Positions 26,851-35,332 of a stretch of 64,000 bases of DNA are shown in pieces. The stretch spans positions 99,475 through 163,474 of the forward strand of contig NZ_MJGV01000002.1 of assembly GCF_001865015.1 (NCBI RefSeq), in the 5' to 3' direction. The stretch comes from Curtobacterium sp. MMLR14_010 (GTDB taxonomy: Bacteria; Actinomycetota; Actinomycetes; Actinomycetales; Microbacteriaceae). The notes under the pieces are model-generated. The model was not told where the DNA came from and made no database searches. It saw nothing but the letters and a program-made list of their open reading frames with translations. Each line of letters starts with the position of its first letter. Position 1 is the first letter of the stretch. The position numbers and the translations under genes are program-made.

Positions 26851-26930
26851 GGACCGGGACCAGCCCGGATCGGGACCAGCCCGGACCGGGACCAGCCCGG
26901 ACCGGGACCAGCCCGGACCGGGGCCAGCCC
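26851..26930. repeat. Five tandem copies of a 16-bp unit in a convergent gap
   Basis: Units of GGACCGGGACCAGCCC at 26851, 26867, 26883, 26899 and 26915, each with at most one change, plus flanking partial copies (GGACCGGACC before, GGACCAGGCTC after). They lie between the lipoprotein gene and the convergent VOC gene. Confidence 0.9.
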
Positions 26931-26975
26931 GGACCAGGCTCGACCGGACTTGCCCGCGGGCCCGATCAGGTCGGG

Positions 26976-27524
26976 TCAGATCGCGTAGGCGATCCTGTCC
27001 GTCTCCGACACCGGCGCCCACTTGGGCCGCGGCGCGTGCGCGAGGTAGGGCTGCGGGGTCGGGTAGCTCACGATCTCGAGCGTCGACCCCCACGGGGTGC
27101 GGGTGTAGACGAACCGGTTCCCGGCACCCGCCTCGGGACCGCGCAGGTCGCGCGGGTCGGAGTTGCGTCGACCACCGGCGGCCTCGACCTTGGCGAGGGT
27201 CGCGTCGAGGTCGTCCGCGTACACGGCGAGGTGCTGCCAGCCGAGGTCCGACGGGTGCGCGGGGTCGCGCTGGTCCGGGCCCACGTACTCGAACAGCTCG
27301 AGCCCAGGACCCTCGGGGAGCGCGAGCATGCGGATGGCTCCCTGCGCCATCGAGGACGGCATGCCGAGGTACCGATGCGCTTCGGGCGTGCCGTTCGGTG
27401 CCTCGTCGCGGAGCCTGATGTCGTACAGGACGACGGCGTCGAGCGCCGCCATGAAGAACATCGTGGCTGCGTCGATGCACGGCACCGTGACGCCCACGTG
27501 GTCGATCCTGATTCCCCTGGTCAT
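26976..27524 (-). CDS. VOC-superfamily (glyoxalase-like) protein
   Basis: 182-aa protein of the vicinal oxygen chelate fold. The first module starts IRIDHVGVTVPCIDAATMFF with a possible metal His, and the second has LGWQHLAVYADDLDATLAKVEAAGG and the closing Glu region PWGSTLEIVSYP. Those paired beta-alpha-beta-beta-beta units and the H/E ligands support the family, which includes glyoxalase, dioxygenases and resistance proteins. Substrate unknown. ATG at 27524. The gene stands alone between terminator-like elements. Confidence 0.85.
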   Translation of the reverse strand: MTRGIRIDHVGVTVPCIDAATMFFMAALDAVVLYDIRLRDEAPNGTPEAHRYLGMPSSMAQGAIRMLALPEGPGLELFEYVGPDQRDPAHPSDLGWQHLAVYADDLDATLAKVEAAGGRRNSDPRDLRGPEAGAGNRFVYTRTPWGSTLEIVSYPTPQPYLAHAPRPKWAPVSETDRIAYAI

Positions 27525-27553
27525 TCGTGATTTCTAGCAGCGCCACGACCCCG

Positions 27554-27571
27554 CCCGTCCGGCCGGACGGG
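27554..27571 (-). terminator. 18-bp perfect palindrome behind the GDSL hydrolase gene
   Basis: CCCGTCCGG directly abuts its complement CCGGACGGG. It lies about 100 bp downstream of the hydrolase stop at 27670 and 30 bp before the VOC start; a terminator is most likely, although a promoter-proximal operator is possible. Confidence 0.45.
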
Positions 27572-27669
27572 ACCCGTGCGTCATCGCTGCGGCAACCCGC
27601 ACGAGACTGCCAGGACGCACAGGATCGCGGTCCCCCACGGACGTTTGACGTCCAGCTCCGGGGCCGTGA

Positions 27670-28434
27670 TCAGGCCGTCGGCGGCACCGGTGTCCACGCC
27701 GGGAACGTCGCCGATCGGCCGTCGCCGGAGGACCGTCGCGTCACCCGACGTCCCACCCACGGCAGGACGTGCTGGCGGTAGTACCGGAGCTCCTCGGACG
27801 CCCGGGTGCGCGTGGAGTCGGGCAGTGTCGGGACGACGGGCGACGGGCCGTCGGCGATCGCGTGCAGTGCCAGGTCCGCGACGCGCTGGTGCCCGGTCGC
27901 GTTCATGTGCAGCCGGTCGTCGGACCAGAACTCCGCGCGTCCGAGGTGGGCGTCGCGGGAGACGTCGACGAAGGGCAGGTCGAGGCGCTGCGCGAGGCTG
28001 CCGAGCGCGTCGGCCCAGGCGTCCCCGCGGTGGTTGATCAGGCTGCCGAGCGGCATCCGCGCGCTCGGGTCGGCCGGGCTCAGCAGGGCGAACCGGATGC
28101 CGCGGGCGAGGACGCGTTCGATCTCCCGCTCGAGTCGTCCGGCCAGCGCGGCGGGGTCGAAGCGCGGTCGGAGCAGGTCGTTCCCGCCGGCGCAGAAGGT
28201 GACGAGCGTCGGCGCCGGGTCGAGTGCCAGCGCCGCGTCGAGCTGCCCGTCGAGGACCCCGGCGAGCAGGCGGCCGCGCACCGCGAGGTTGGCGTACTGC
28301 ACCTCGGCCCCGTGCTGCGCCGCGAGTCCGCTCGCGAGACGTCCCGTCCACCCGGGCAGGGGGACGGAGCCCGTGTCGCCGATGCCCTCGGAGAAGCTGT
28401 CGCCGATCGCGACGTACCGGATGGTCTGGTCCAT
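27670..28434 (-). CDS. SGNH/GDSL-family esterase
   Basis: 254-aa hydrolase. Block I YVAIGDSFSEGIGD provides the nucleophile Ser, the Gly of NLAVRGRLL and GGND supply the oxyanion hole, and SDDRLHMNATGH gives the catalytic Asp-xx-His near residue 180. No signal peptide is evident, so it is likely cytoplasmic. ATG at 28434. It is preceded on the same strand by the hairpin at 28489-28545, which separates it from the acetamidase operon. Confidence 0.88.
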   Translation of the reverse strand: MDQTIRYVAIGDSFSEGIGDTGSVPLPGWTGRLASGLAAQHGAEVQYANLAVRGRLLAGVLDGQLDAALALDPAPTLVTFCAGGNDLLRPRFDPAALAGRLEREIERVLARGIRFALLSPADPSARMPLGSLINHRGDAWADALGSLAQRLDLPFVDVSRDAHLGRAEFWSDDRLHMNATGHQRVADLALHAIADGPSPVVPTLPDSTRTRASEELRYYRQHVLPWVGRRVTRRSSGDGRSATFPAWTPVPPTA

Positions 28435-28488
28435 GAGCCCATCTTCCTGCACACGCCTGTGCACGTTCCGGTGGTGCAGATGCGGACG

Positions 28489-28545
28489 GACCGCCTGGAG
28501 GCCCGGCACCGGCCCGTCGGACCGGCACCGGGCTTCCAGGCGGTC
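28489..28545 (-). terminator. Hairpin terminator of the amidase operon (GGAGGCCCGG type)
   Basis: GACCGCCTGGAGGCCCGG (28489-28506) pairs with CCGGGCTTCCAGGCGGTC (28528-28545), 18-bp arms with a single mismatch, 21-nt loop, just beyond the stop at 28552. The same CTGGAGGCCCGG hairpin heads each unit of the tandem array at 38964-39971. Confidence 0.75.
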
Positions 28546-28551
28546 ACCTGC

Positions 28552-29481
28552 TCAGAGCACCGACTTGGGCACCCGGTGCAGCGTCACCGCCCCGACGGCG
28601 GCGAACGGGTGCAGTGGGTCCGGCGCCCCGGAGCCGGTGGGTCCGCCGAGCTTGGAGTCGCCGACGGCGCTGAGGACCGCGTAGGCGTCGTCGGCGTCCC
28701 AGCCGTGCTCGTCGACGAGGAACGCGAAGGCGTCCTCGTAGCCGCGGCGCACGCTCTCCTGCACGGGCTCGCCGAGGCCGACGAAGAGCCAGTCCTCCGA
28801 CGTCTCGATGCGCGGTGCCCGCAGCGTGGGGCCGCCCTTCACGAGGTCGACGGACACGACGGCGGTGCCCTGGGCCTCGATCGCGACGAAGGACGACTCG
28901 CCCTCGGCCATGAGCGCGTGGATGTCCCCGATCGACAGCAGCGCCCCGGGCACGCGGACGGGCAGGTACACGGTGGAGCCGGGGCGGGCCTCGGTGACGT
29001 CCATGTTCCCGCCCTCGGGGTACGCCGGCATGATCGTCGAGTTCTCGCCCTCGGCCGGGGCCGTGCCGATGCAGCCGATCATCGGGCGGACGGGGAACCG
29101 GTGCCGGTCGGACACCTGCACCATCCCGTCCTCGATCTGGCAGCGGCGAGTGAAGACACGGTCGCCCATCACGTGCTGCAGCGCACCGGACCCCGGCAGC
29201 GAGACCGACCAGCCGTGCGTGGTCAGCTCGATCGCGTGGATCGTGACGGCCAGGGTGTCGCCCGGCTCTGCCCCCTCGACGTGGACCGGGCCGGTGACGG
29301 GGTTGATCGGTGCCTGAAGCTGCGCCATGTCGTGGTGGTCGTCGAGCTCGGCGTACACGGCGTCCGTCGTCTCGAAGCCGATCGTCTCGCCGGTGCCCGG
29401 GCGGATCGTCAGGACGGGCTGCCGGTCGGCGGCGAACCCGGGGCGGCCGAGCGAGTTCGGCAGGAGGTGATCGGGGGTCAT
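28552..29481 (-). CDS. Acetamidase/formamidase family protein
   Basis: 309-aa amide hydrolase family member, predicted to release ammonia from formamide, acetamide or similar small amides. Landmarks: VHVEGAEPGDTLAVTIHAIEL, FPVRPMIGCIGTAP with following EGENSTIMPAYPEGGNMDV, LLSIGDIHALMAEGE, and EDAFAFLVDEHGWDADDAYAVLS near the C terminus. ATG at 29481 overlaps the stop of the upstream permease gene by 4 bp, so the two are coupled: the permease probably imports the substrate or an amine product. Confidence 0.88.
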   Translation of the reverse strand: MTPDHLLPNSLGRPGFAADRQPVLTIRPGTGETIGFETTDAVYAELDDHHDMAQLQAPINPVTGPVHVEGAEPGDTLAVTIHAIELTTHGWSVSLPGSGALQHVMGDRVFTRRCQIEDGMVQVSDRHRFPVRPMIGCIGTAPAEGENSTIMPAYPEGGNMDVTEARPGSTVYLPVRVPGALLSIGDIHALMAEGESSFVAIEAQGTAVVSVDLVKGGPTLRAPRIETSEDWLFVGLGEPVQESVRRGYEDAFAFLVDEHGWDADDAYAVLSAVGDSKLGGPTGSGAPDPLHPFAAVGAVTLHRVPKSVL

Positions 29482-30869
29482 CGGACGTCTCCTTCGGCGC
29501 CGACCTCGGTGGACCGGCCGGTGAAGCGGTAGTAGAGGAACACGAGGGCACCGACGGCGAGCCAGATGATGCCGCCGACCTTCGCCTCGACGGCGGCGTT
29601 GAGCAGCACGTAGCCGATGATCAGGAAGCCGACGAGTGGCACGACGAGGTGCAGCAGCCAGTTGCGGGACGTCCCCTTCACGATGTGGTGCACGAACACG
29701 GAGACGTGCAGGAGCATGAAGCCGAACAGGGCGCCGAAGTTCACCAGGGACGAGATCGTGTCGATCTGCCCGACGAAGAACAGCACCAGGATCGCGGAGA
29801 GCACCGACACGACGATGATCGCGTTCTGCGGGACCTTGCGGCCGTTGAGCGTGTGCAGGAACGCGGGCAGCTGGCGGTCGCGGCTCATCGAGAAGAGCAG
29901 GCGGCTGGTGGCGGCCTGCGCGGCCATGGCGTTCGCGATGCCGACGGCGAGCACGTTCACGGCGAAGAACGCGGTCGCCCAGCCGCTCGAGGACGCCTGC
30001 TCGACGATCGTGAAGAAGGCGTTCCCCGCCTCGCTCTTCGGGAACGCGTCGCGACCGCCAGCGAGCGCGCTGGCGAGCCAGGTCTGCAGCACGAACAGGA
30101 ACGCGACGATGAGGAGCGCCAGGATCATCGCCGTGCCCGCTCCGCCGCGGCGCCCGGTCGACTCCTCGGACAGGGTCGAGATGCCGTCGAAGCCGAGGAA
30201 GCTCAGCACCGCGATCGACAGCGCCGAGGCGATCAGGGGTGCCGACACCTTGGCCGGGTCCCAGATCTGGTCGGTGCTGAACGTCGCGTCCGGGACGGTG
30301 CCGCCCGTGAGCGCGGTCACGGCGATGATCACGAAGACCACCACGAACACGAGCTCGATGAGCAGGAAGACGCGGTTCGCGAGCTTGAGCGAGGACACCC
30401 CGGCCAGGTTGATCACGGTGTTGATCGCCACGAAGACGAGCGCCCACAGCCACCGCGGGGTGCCGGGGAAGATGCCGACCATGCTCTCTGCCGCGAAGAC
30501 GTAGAGCAGCGTCGGGACGAGCAGGTAGTCGAGCAGGATCGCCCACCCGGCGAAGAACCCGGCGGTCGGGTGGATGCCGCGGCCGACGTACGAGAACACG
30601 CTGCCGGCGAGGGGGATCGACTTCGCCATCTGCGCGTAGGCGAGGGCGGTGAAGATCATCGCCACGAGTCCGACCACGTAGACGAGCGGAACCATGCCGG
30701 ACGAGGCGTTGTAGACGGTGCCGAAGATGGCCCACGGGGCGATCGGCACCATGAAGACGAGCCCGTAGATGAGCAGGTCGGTGGTGGAGACGGAGCGCTT
30801 CAGCTCCTGCTTGTAGCCGTAGGCCTCGAGCTGCTGCTGTGAGGAGAGCTCGGTGTGCTGCTGCGACAT
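29478..30869 (-). CDS. APC-superfamily amino acid/amine permease
   Basis: 463-aa inner-membrane transporter with twelve predicted helices. The N-terminal part, LIYGLVFMVPIAPWAIFGTVYNASSGMVPLVYVVG, and the segment LSFLGFDGISTLSEES are typical of APC permeases. ATG at 30869 (MSQQHTEL). It is the middle gene of an operon with the iminopeptidase-like hydrolase and the acetamidase, overlapping the latter by 4 bp. The substrate is likely an amino acid, polyamine or amide; specificity is not visible in sequence. Confidence 0.88.
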   Translation of the reverse strand: MSQQHTELSSQQQLEAYGYKQELKRSVSTTDLLIYGLVFMVPIAPWAIFGTVYNASSGMVPLVYVVGLVAMIFTALAYAQMAKSIPLAGSVFSYVGRGIHPTAGFFAGWAILLDYLLVPTLLYVFAAESMVGIFPGTPRWLWALVFVAINTVINLAGVSSLKLANRVFLLIELVFVVVFVIIAVTALTGGTVPDATFSTDQIWDPAKVSAPLIASALSIAVLSFLGFDGISTLSEESTGRRGGAGTAMILALLIVAFLFVLQTWLASALAGGRDAFPKSEAGNAFFTIVEQASSSGWATAFFAVNVLAVGIANAMAAQAATSRLLFSMSRDRQLPAFLHTLNGRKVPQNAIIVVSVLSAILVLFFVGQIDTISSLVNFGALFGFMLLHVSVFVHHIVKGTSRNWLLHLVVPLVGFLIIGYVLLNAAVEAKVGGIIWLAVGALVFLYYRFTGRSTEVGAEGDVR

Positions 30870-30947
30870 GACGGTTCCGTTTCGGGTTGAGGGACGGTGC
30901 TGAGGGGGCGGTGCTGTCGGAAGGGCGGTGCTGTCCGTGGGCGGGGC

Positions 30948-30989
30948 GGACAGGAGGCGCGGGGCGGGCTGCTGGGGAGCCTCCCGTCC
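30948..30989 (-). terminator. Degenerate GGAGGCTCG-family hairpin between hydrolase and permease genes
   Basis: GGACAGGAGGC at 30948-30958 and GCCTCCCGTCC at 30979-30989 form a 10-bp stem with one mismatch around a G-rich loop. It lies directly after the hydrolase stop codon and may attenuate transcription into the permease gene. Confidence 0.55.
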
Positions 30990-31002
30990 GGCCGTGGTCG
31001 GG

Positions 31003-31908
31003 TCAGGCGTCGTCGTGTGCGGCCAGGAAGGCCGCGACGACACGGCGGAACTCCGCCGGCTGTTCCAGGTGGCTGCAGTGGCTGGCCCCGGCGAAGACGT
31101 GCTGGTGGACGTCGGCGATGCGGTCGACGAACGGGGCCCAGGTGGCAGGGGTCGCCTCGTCGTGCTCGCCGGCGACGACGAGCGTGGGGACGGTGACGCG
31201 GTCGAGTCGGTCGATGACGGTCCAGTCGCGCATGGTGCCGATGACGTGGAACTCGTTCGGGCCGTTCATGGTGTGGTAGACCGTCGGCTCGGCCTCCATC
31301 TGGGCCTCCGAATCGACGAAGTCCTGCGGCATGGGGACGACGCGGCAGACGTGGCGCTCGTAGAACACCTGCGTGGCGGCGACGTACTCCGGCGCGTCCG
31401 TGGTGCCGGCCTCCTCGTGCCGGGTCAGCGTCTCCTGCACGTCGGCGGGCAGCTGCGCGCGGAGCTCGGCGGCGCCCTCGACCCAGAGCTGCATCGAGGC
31501 GGGGGAGTTGCAGATCAAGAGCGACCGGAGCCCCTCGGGCTGCCGCACCGCGATCTCGGCGCCGAGCATGCCGCCCCAGGACTGCCCGAGCACGTGGTGC
31601 TCCCCGAGGTCCAGGTGCTCGACGAGCGCGGTGTACTCGTCGACGAACAGCTGAGGCTGCCAGGAGTCGACCGGGGCATCCGGTCGATGGGAGCTGCGAC
31701 CGCAGCCGAACTGGTCGTGGTGGACGACGGTGCGCCCGGTCTCGTCCGCCAGGGCGGCGAGGTTGCGGAGGTAGTCGTGCGCCATGCCGGGGCCGCCGTG
31801 CAGCACGACGAGGGGCAGGGCGCCGGGGACGGGCGTGTCCGGAGTGGTGATCCGGTACCAGGTCTCGCCGTCCTGGAACGGCATCGTGGATTCGCTGACG
31901 CGGGACAT
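31003..31908 (-). CDS. Proline iminopeptidase-like alpha/beta hydrolase
   Basis: 301-aa serine hydrolase of the S33 type. The oxyanion segment VVLHGGPGMAHDYL, nucleophile elbow VLGQSWGGMLG, catalytic Asp in VVAGEHDEATP and His in GASHCSHLEQP are all present. The HGGPG signature favours prolyl aminopeptidase-like or amino-acid amidase activity. ATG at 31908 chosen; 31920 would add four residues. First gene of the operon with permease and acetamidase, divergent from a GntR regulator, so the three may serve uptake and breakdown of small peptides or amino-acid amides. Confidence 0.87.
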   Translation of the reverse strand: MSRVSESTMPFQDGETWYRITTPDTPVPGALPLVVLHGGPGMAHDYLRNLAALADETGRTVVHHDQFGCGRSSHRPDAPVDSWQPQLFVDEYTALVEHLDLGEHHVLGQSWGGMLGAEIAVRQPEGLRSLLICNSPASMQLWVEGAAELRAQLPADVQETLTRHEEAGTTDAPEYVAATQVFYERHVCRVVPMPQDFVDSEAQMEAEPTVYHTMNGPNEFHVIGTMRDWTVIDRLDRVTVPTLVVAGEHDEATPATWAPFVDRIADVHQHVFAGASHCSHLEQPAEFRRVVAAFLAAHDDA

Positions 31909-31929
31909 GACGGTCAGCATGGACGGGCG

Positions 31930-31951
31930 AAAGGTCCCAGGCAAGACCTTT
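31930..31951. promoter_or_regulatory. Candidate operator between GntR regulator and hydrolase operon
   Basis: AAAGGTC (31930-31936) and GACCTTT (31945-31951), perfect 7-bp arms spaced by 8 bp, within an AT-richer stretch just upstream of the hydrolase start. The divergent GntR-type regulator is the likely binder. Confidence 0.55.
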
Positions 31952-32002
31952 TCTCCTCGTTTAACGTGGTCGTAACAGGGCAACGCGGCGGAGAGGGGTC
32001 TC

Positions 32003-32737
32003 GTGACGGTTCGTGCGCCGGAGACCCGCGTCGACGAGGTCGAGGACCGCCTGGTCACCGCCGTCGCCGTAGGGGAGTACCTGCCCGGCACGGGGCTGCC
32101 ACCGGAGCGGGAACTCGCCGCGCTGCTCGGGGTCGCCCGGGTCACCGTGCGCGGCGCGCTCGCCCGGCTGGTCGACCGCGGGCTGCTCGAGACCCGACGC
32201 GGTCGTGGCGGCGGCACCTTCGTCAGGACGCAGTGGCCGGACTCCTCGTCCGAGGCCGTCGGCCGCGCGCTGCTCGCCCGGTGGGCCGGCATCCAGGACA
32301 GCGCCGACGCCATCGCCCTGCTGCACGGTGCGCTCGCGACGGCTGCCGCCGAGCGGGTCACGCCGTCCGAGGCCACGGCCATCCGGCAGTGCCTGGAGGC
32401 CTTCCGTGTCGCGGCGTCCGGCGCCGAGAAGCAGCAGGCCGACGCGGTGCTGCACCGCACGATCATCGAGGCCGCCCGCAACGAGGCCCTGCGCGCGGCG
32501 CTCGCCGGCCTCGAGGCGCAGATCTCGATCGCCGCTCCTGCCCACCTGTGGGGCACCGCCGACGGGATGAGCGCGATGGAGGAGCGGGCGCTGCACGAGC
32601 ACGAGGCCCTCGTCGACGCCGTGTGCGACGGACGCGCCGCGGACGCCGGGGTCATCGCGAGGAGACACGTCGGGATCGACGTCGAGCTCCTGCAGCAGGC
32701 GATGCTCCGCGCGGGTCAGGTGCCGACCCAGGGCTGA
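32003..32737 (+). CDS. GntR/FadR-family transcriptional regulator
   Basis: 244-aa regulator. The winged helix at residues 10-75 contains LPPERELAALLGVARVTVRGALARLVDRGLLETRRGRGGGTFV, typical of GntR. The all-helical C-terminal half (FCD-like) has the acidic/histidine pattern DAVLHRTIIEAARN and a late HEHEALVDAVCDGRA that can bind a metal and organic acid. GTG at 32003. Divergent from the hydrolase-permease-amidase operon, so probably its repressor. Confidence 0.9.
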   Translation: MTVRAPETRVDEVEDRLVTAVAVGEYLPGTGLPPERELAALLGVARVTVRGALARLVDRGLLETRRGRGGGTFVRTQWPDSSSEAVGRALLARWAGIQDSADAIALLHGALATAAAERVTPSEATAIRQCLEAFRVAASGAEKQQADAVLHRTIIEAARNEALRAALAGLEAQISIAAPAHLWGTADGMSAMEERALHEHEALVDAVCDGRAADAGVIARRHVGIDVELLQQAMLRAGQVPTQG

Positions 32738-32954
32738 CCGGGCCACCCGAGGCATCGGCGCGTTCTGGACGAACCGTTCCTGCCATGCGGCACGAGGTGG
32801 TACAAGCTCCCTCTACTGGGGGTAGGGAACCAGTGTCAACCCCGTTCCGCCTGTCGTCCGTGCCACGTAACATCCTCCGCGAGTGGCTGAGAGGCGGTCG
32901 CTCGGACACCGCTCGGGACAGTGGTGTCGTGGTCACGTCAGGGAGTGACAACGC

Positions 32955-33716
32955 ATGCAGAACCGCACCACGAAGAGGGCAGCGCTCGCCGCAGTGCTCC
33001 TCTCCGCCACGCTCGTCGCCGTGCCGCTCCAGGCGGACACCACCGCGTCGGCTGCGACGGTCTCGGCCCCGGTCGGGAACATCAAGCACTTCAAGCAGGT
33101 CTTCACGCAGAACTTCGGCAAGGCCGCTGCGGCCAAGGGGGCGATGGCGTCGACGTACGCCAAGTCCTGGCAGCCCTACCCGGACGGGATGGGCGGCATG
33201 TACTGGTCCGGTTCGCAGGTCAGCGTGCGGAACGGGTCGATGGACGTCGCGCTCGACGGCAAGCACGGTGCCGCCGGCACGTTCGGCACGCCGAGCGGCG
33301 CGTGGGGCAACGTCGGTGGCAAGTTCACCGTCCGCGCTCGGGCCACCGGCGGCACCGGGAACGGTGCCGCGTTCATCCTCTGGCCGACCTCGAACACGTG
33401 GTCGGAGGGCGAGATCGACTACCCCGAAGCGAACTTCGAGAGCTCGCCGATGCTCCACCACCACTCGATGCGTGCCGGCTCCGAGGCGAACGCGATGAGC
33501 CTGTCGACGAACGTGTCGTGGCGGGACTGGCACACGTACTCGATCGAGTGGGTGCCGGGCAAGAGCGTGAAGTACCGGCTCGACAGCAAGGTCATCAAGA
33601 TCGTCAAGAAGGACGTCCCGAGGACCCCGCACCGCTACATGTTCCAGGTGGGCAACTGGGGCGCCTCCGGCCACCTCTACATCGACTACGTGACGATGTA
33701 CAAGTACGTCGCCTGA
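32955..33716 (+). CDS. Secreted glycoside hydrolase family 16 enzyme
   Basis: 253-aa extracellular beta-glucanase-like enzyme. A signal peptide (KRAALAAVLLSATLVAVPLQA) ends near residue 34 at ASAA. The family's catalytic signature ExDxxE is visible in EGEIDYPEAN, giving nucleophile and acid/base glutamates. The C-terminal strand HLYIDYVTMYKYVA closes the jelly roll as usual. Targets could be laminarin, lichenan or other 1,3/1,4-beta-glucans of plants or fungi. ATG at 32955. It has no operon partner; its stop is 12 bp from the convergent SRPBCC gene. Confidence 0.9.
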   Translation: MQNRTTKRAALAAVLLSATLVAVPLQADTTASAATVSAPVGNIKHFKQVFTQNFGKAAAAKGAMASTYAKSWQPYPDGMGGMYWSGSQVSVRNGSMDVALDGKHGAAGTFGTPSGAWGNVGGKFTVRARATGGTGNGAAFILWPTSNTWSEGEIDYPEANFESSPMLHHHSMRAGSEANAMSLSTNVSWRDWHTYSIEWVPGKSVKYRLDSKVIKIVKKDVPRTPHRYMFQVGNWGASGHLYIDYVTMYKYVA

Positions 33717-33728
33717 CCCGACGGGCCC

Positions 33729-34199
33729 CTAGCTCGCTGCGTCGCCGGAGGACCGGAGCTCGGAGGCCAGCGAGCGGTTCCGCTCGGTGATCAGGCGCAC
33801 CAGGTGCCGCCGGAGCACCAGGACCTCGGCGATCCGCCCGAGCGGACCGAGCGGCGCGCGGAACTCGATGGTGTCGACCATCTGCGTGCCGCGAGCCGAC
33901 GGCTCGAACCGGTGCTCGTGCCGGAACCGGGCGAACGGACCACGCACCTGTTCGTCGACGAACCGGTGGGGAGCCTCCAGGGCGGTGATCTGGCTGGTCA
34001 TCCGCCAGACGACGCCGAGGTGGCGGGCCCGCCACGTGACGGACTCACCGAGCCCGATGGTGCCGCTGGTCGTGCCGTCGACGGCACGCTCGCCGGTGGC
34101 GGCCATCGACCGCTCGTGCGCGCCGATGTCGAGGGACAGCGCGAACGCCCGTGCTGGCGGCGCATCGAGTCCGGTCTGGATGCGGAAGGTCACAGTCAT
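33729..34199 (-). CDS. SRPBCC-family protein (polyketide cyclase/START-like)
   Basis: 156-aa protein with the helix-grip fold: N-terminal strand FRIQTGLDAPPARAFALSLDIGAHERSM, a run of alternating strands (VTWRARHLGVVWRMTSQITALEAPHRFVDEQVRGPFARFRHEHRFEP) and a long C-terminal helix (LGRIAEVLVLRRHLVRLITERNRSLASEL). This matches cell-division inhibitor-like or cyclase-like members that bind hydrophobic ligands. ATG at 34199. Divergent from the YeiH transporter gene 38 bp away, so they share a compact promoter region. Function unknown. Confidence 0.82.
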   Translation of the reverse strand: MTVTFRIQTGLDAPPARAFALSLDIGAHERSMAATGERAVDGTTSGTIGLGESVTWRARHLGVVWRMTSQITALEAPHRFVDEQVRGPFARFRHEHRFEPSARGTQMVDTIEFRAPLGPLGRIAEVLVLRRHLVRLITERNRSLASELRSSGDAAS

Positions 34200-34236
34200 G
34201 GTCCGATCCTGGCCGCCCAGACGGCAGGATGGTGCC

Positions 34237-35289
34237 GTGTCCGCCATCACGACCGCCAGGAGGCTCGCCCCCGGTCTCGCACTCGCCACCGGGATCGCCG
34301 TGGTCGCCACCGTCATCGGTCGGTTCCTGCCCGTCGTCGGTGCGCCGGTCAGCGGGGTGGTGCTCGGCGCGGTGATCGGTCTGGTACGTCGACCGTCCGA
34401 CGCGCTGAAGCCCGGCATCACGACCGCGAGCAAGTTCGTGCTCCAGCTCGCCGTGGTGCTGCTCGGTGCGCAGCTGTCGCTCCTCGAGGTCGCGCGCGTC
34501 GGCGTCGAGTCGCTGCCCGTGATGCTCGGCACGCTCGTCATCTGCCTGGTCGCCGCCTGGCTGGTCGGGCGGGCGCTCGGCGTGGTCGGCAACCTGCGCA
34601 CGCTCATCGGGGTCGGCACGGGCATCTGCGGGGCGTCGGCGATCGCCGCGGTCACCCCGGTCATCGGGGCGCTCTCGGTCGAGGTCGCCTACGCCGTGTC
34701 CACGATCTTCCTGTTCAACGTCGCCGCGGTGATCGTCTTCCCGGTCGTCGGGCACGCGCTCGGGATGAGCCAGCACGCGTTCGGGCTGTTCGCGGGCACC
34801 GCGGTGAACGACACGTCGTCGGTCGTGGCCGCCGCGAGCACGTACGGCACACAGGCCGCGAACTTCGCCGTCGTCGTGAAGCTCGTCCGGACGCTCATGA
34901 TCATCCCGATCGTGCTCGGGCTCGCGTGGCTCGTCGGTCGACGGGAGCAGGCCGCCGCTGCCGTCGCCGCGTCGGCCGCCGGTGCCGAGCCGACCCCGGC
35001 CGTCCGCTGGACCCCGCGCCGGGTGGTCCGCCTGGTCCCGTGGTTCCTCATCGGGTTCGTCGTCGCTGCGGCCGTCAACTCGACCGGCGTGCTCCCGGGC
35101 CCGGTGCACCCGGCGATCGCCACGGTCGCCGCGTTCCTCATCACGGTGGCGCTGAGCGCGATCGGGCTGTCCACCGACGTCGCCGGCTTCCGTCGCGCCG
35201 GGTTCCGGCCGCTCGTGCTCGGGCTCGTGCTGTGGGTCGTCGTGTCGCTGTCGAGCCTCGGGCTGATGGCGGTCACCGGCTCGTTCTGA
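34237..35289 (+). CDS. YeiH-family putative sulfate exporter (UPF0324)
   Basis: 350-aa polytopic membrane protein with about ten helices. Typical motifs are KFVLQLAVVLLGAQLSL, IGVGTGICGASAIAAVTPVIGA, LFAGTAVNDTSSVVAAASTYGTQAANFAVVVKLVRTLMIIP and SAIGLSTDVAGFRRAGFRPLVLGLVLW. Members are annotated as putative sulfate or sulfonate-related exporters, with little direct proof. GTG at 34237. It sits not far upstream of cysK-cysE, which makes a sulfur role attractive but unproven. Confidence 0.87.
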   Translation: MSAITTARRLAPGLALATGIAVVATVIGRFLPVVGAPVSGVVLGAVIGLVRRPSDALKPGITTASKFVLQLAVVLLGAQLSLLEVARVGVESLPVMLGTLVICLVAAWLVGRALGVVGNLRTLIGVGTGICGASAIAAVTPVIGALSVEVAYAVSTIFLFNVAAVIVFPVVGHALGMSQHAFGLFAGTAVNDTSSVVAAASTYGTQAANFAVVVKLVRTLMIIPIVLGLAWLVGRREQAAAAVAASAAGAEPTPAVRWTPRRVVRLVPWFLIGFVVAAAVNSTGVLPGPVHPAIATVAAFLITVALSAIGLSTDVAGFRRAGFRPLVLGLVLWVVVSLSSLGLMAVTGSF

Positions 35290-35332
35290 CGGCCGTCGGC
35301 GGGTCCGTCCGCCCCGGCGGTACCGTCGGGGC

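Noticed and set aside
32816-32850. GGAAC...CGTT as an ECF-type promoter before the GH16 gene
   Set aside because: The spacing between the two boxes is about 12 bp, too short for a normal ECF promoter.
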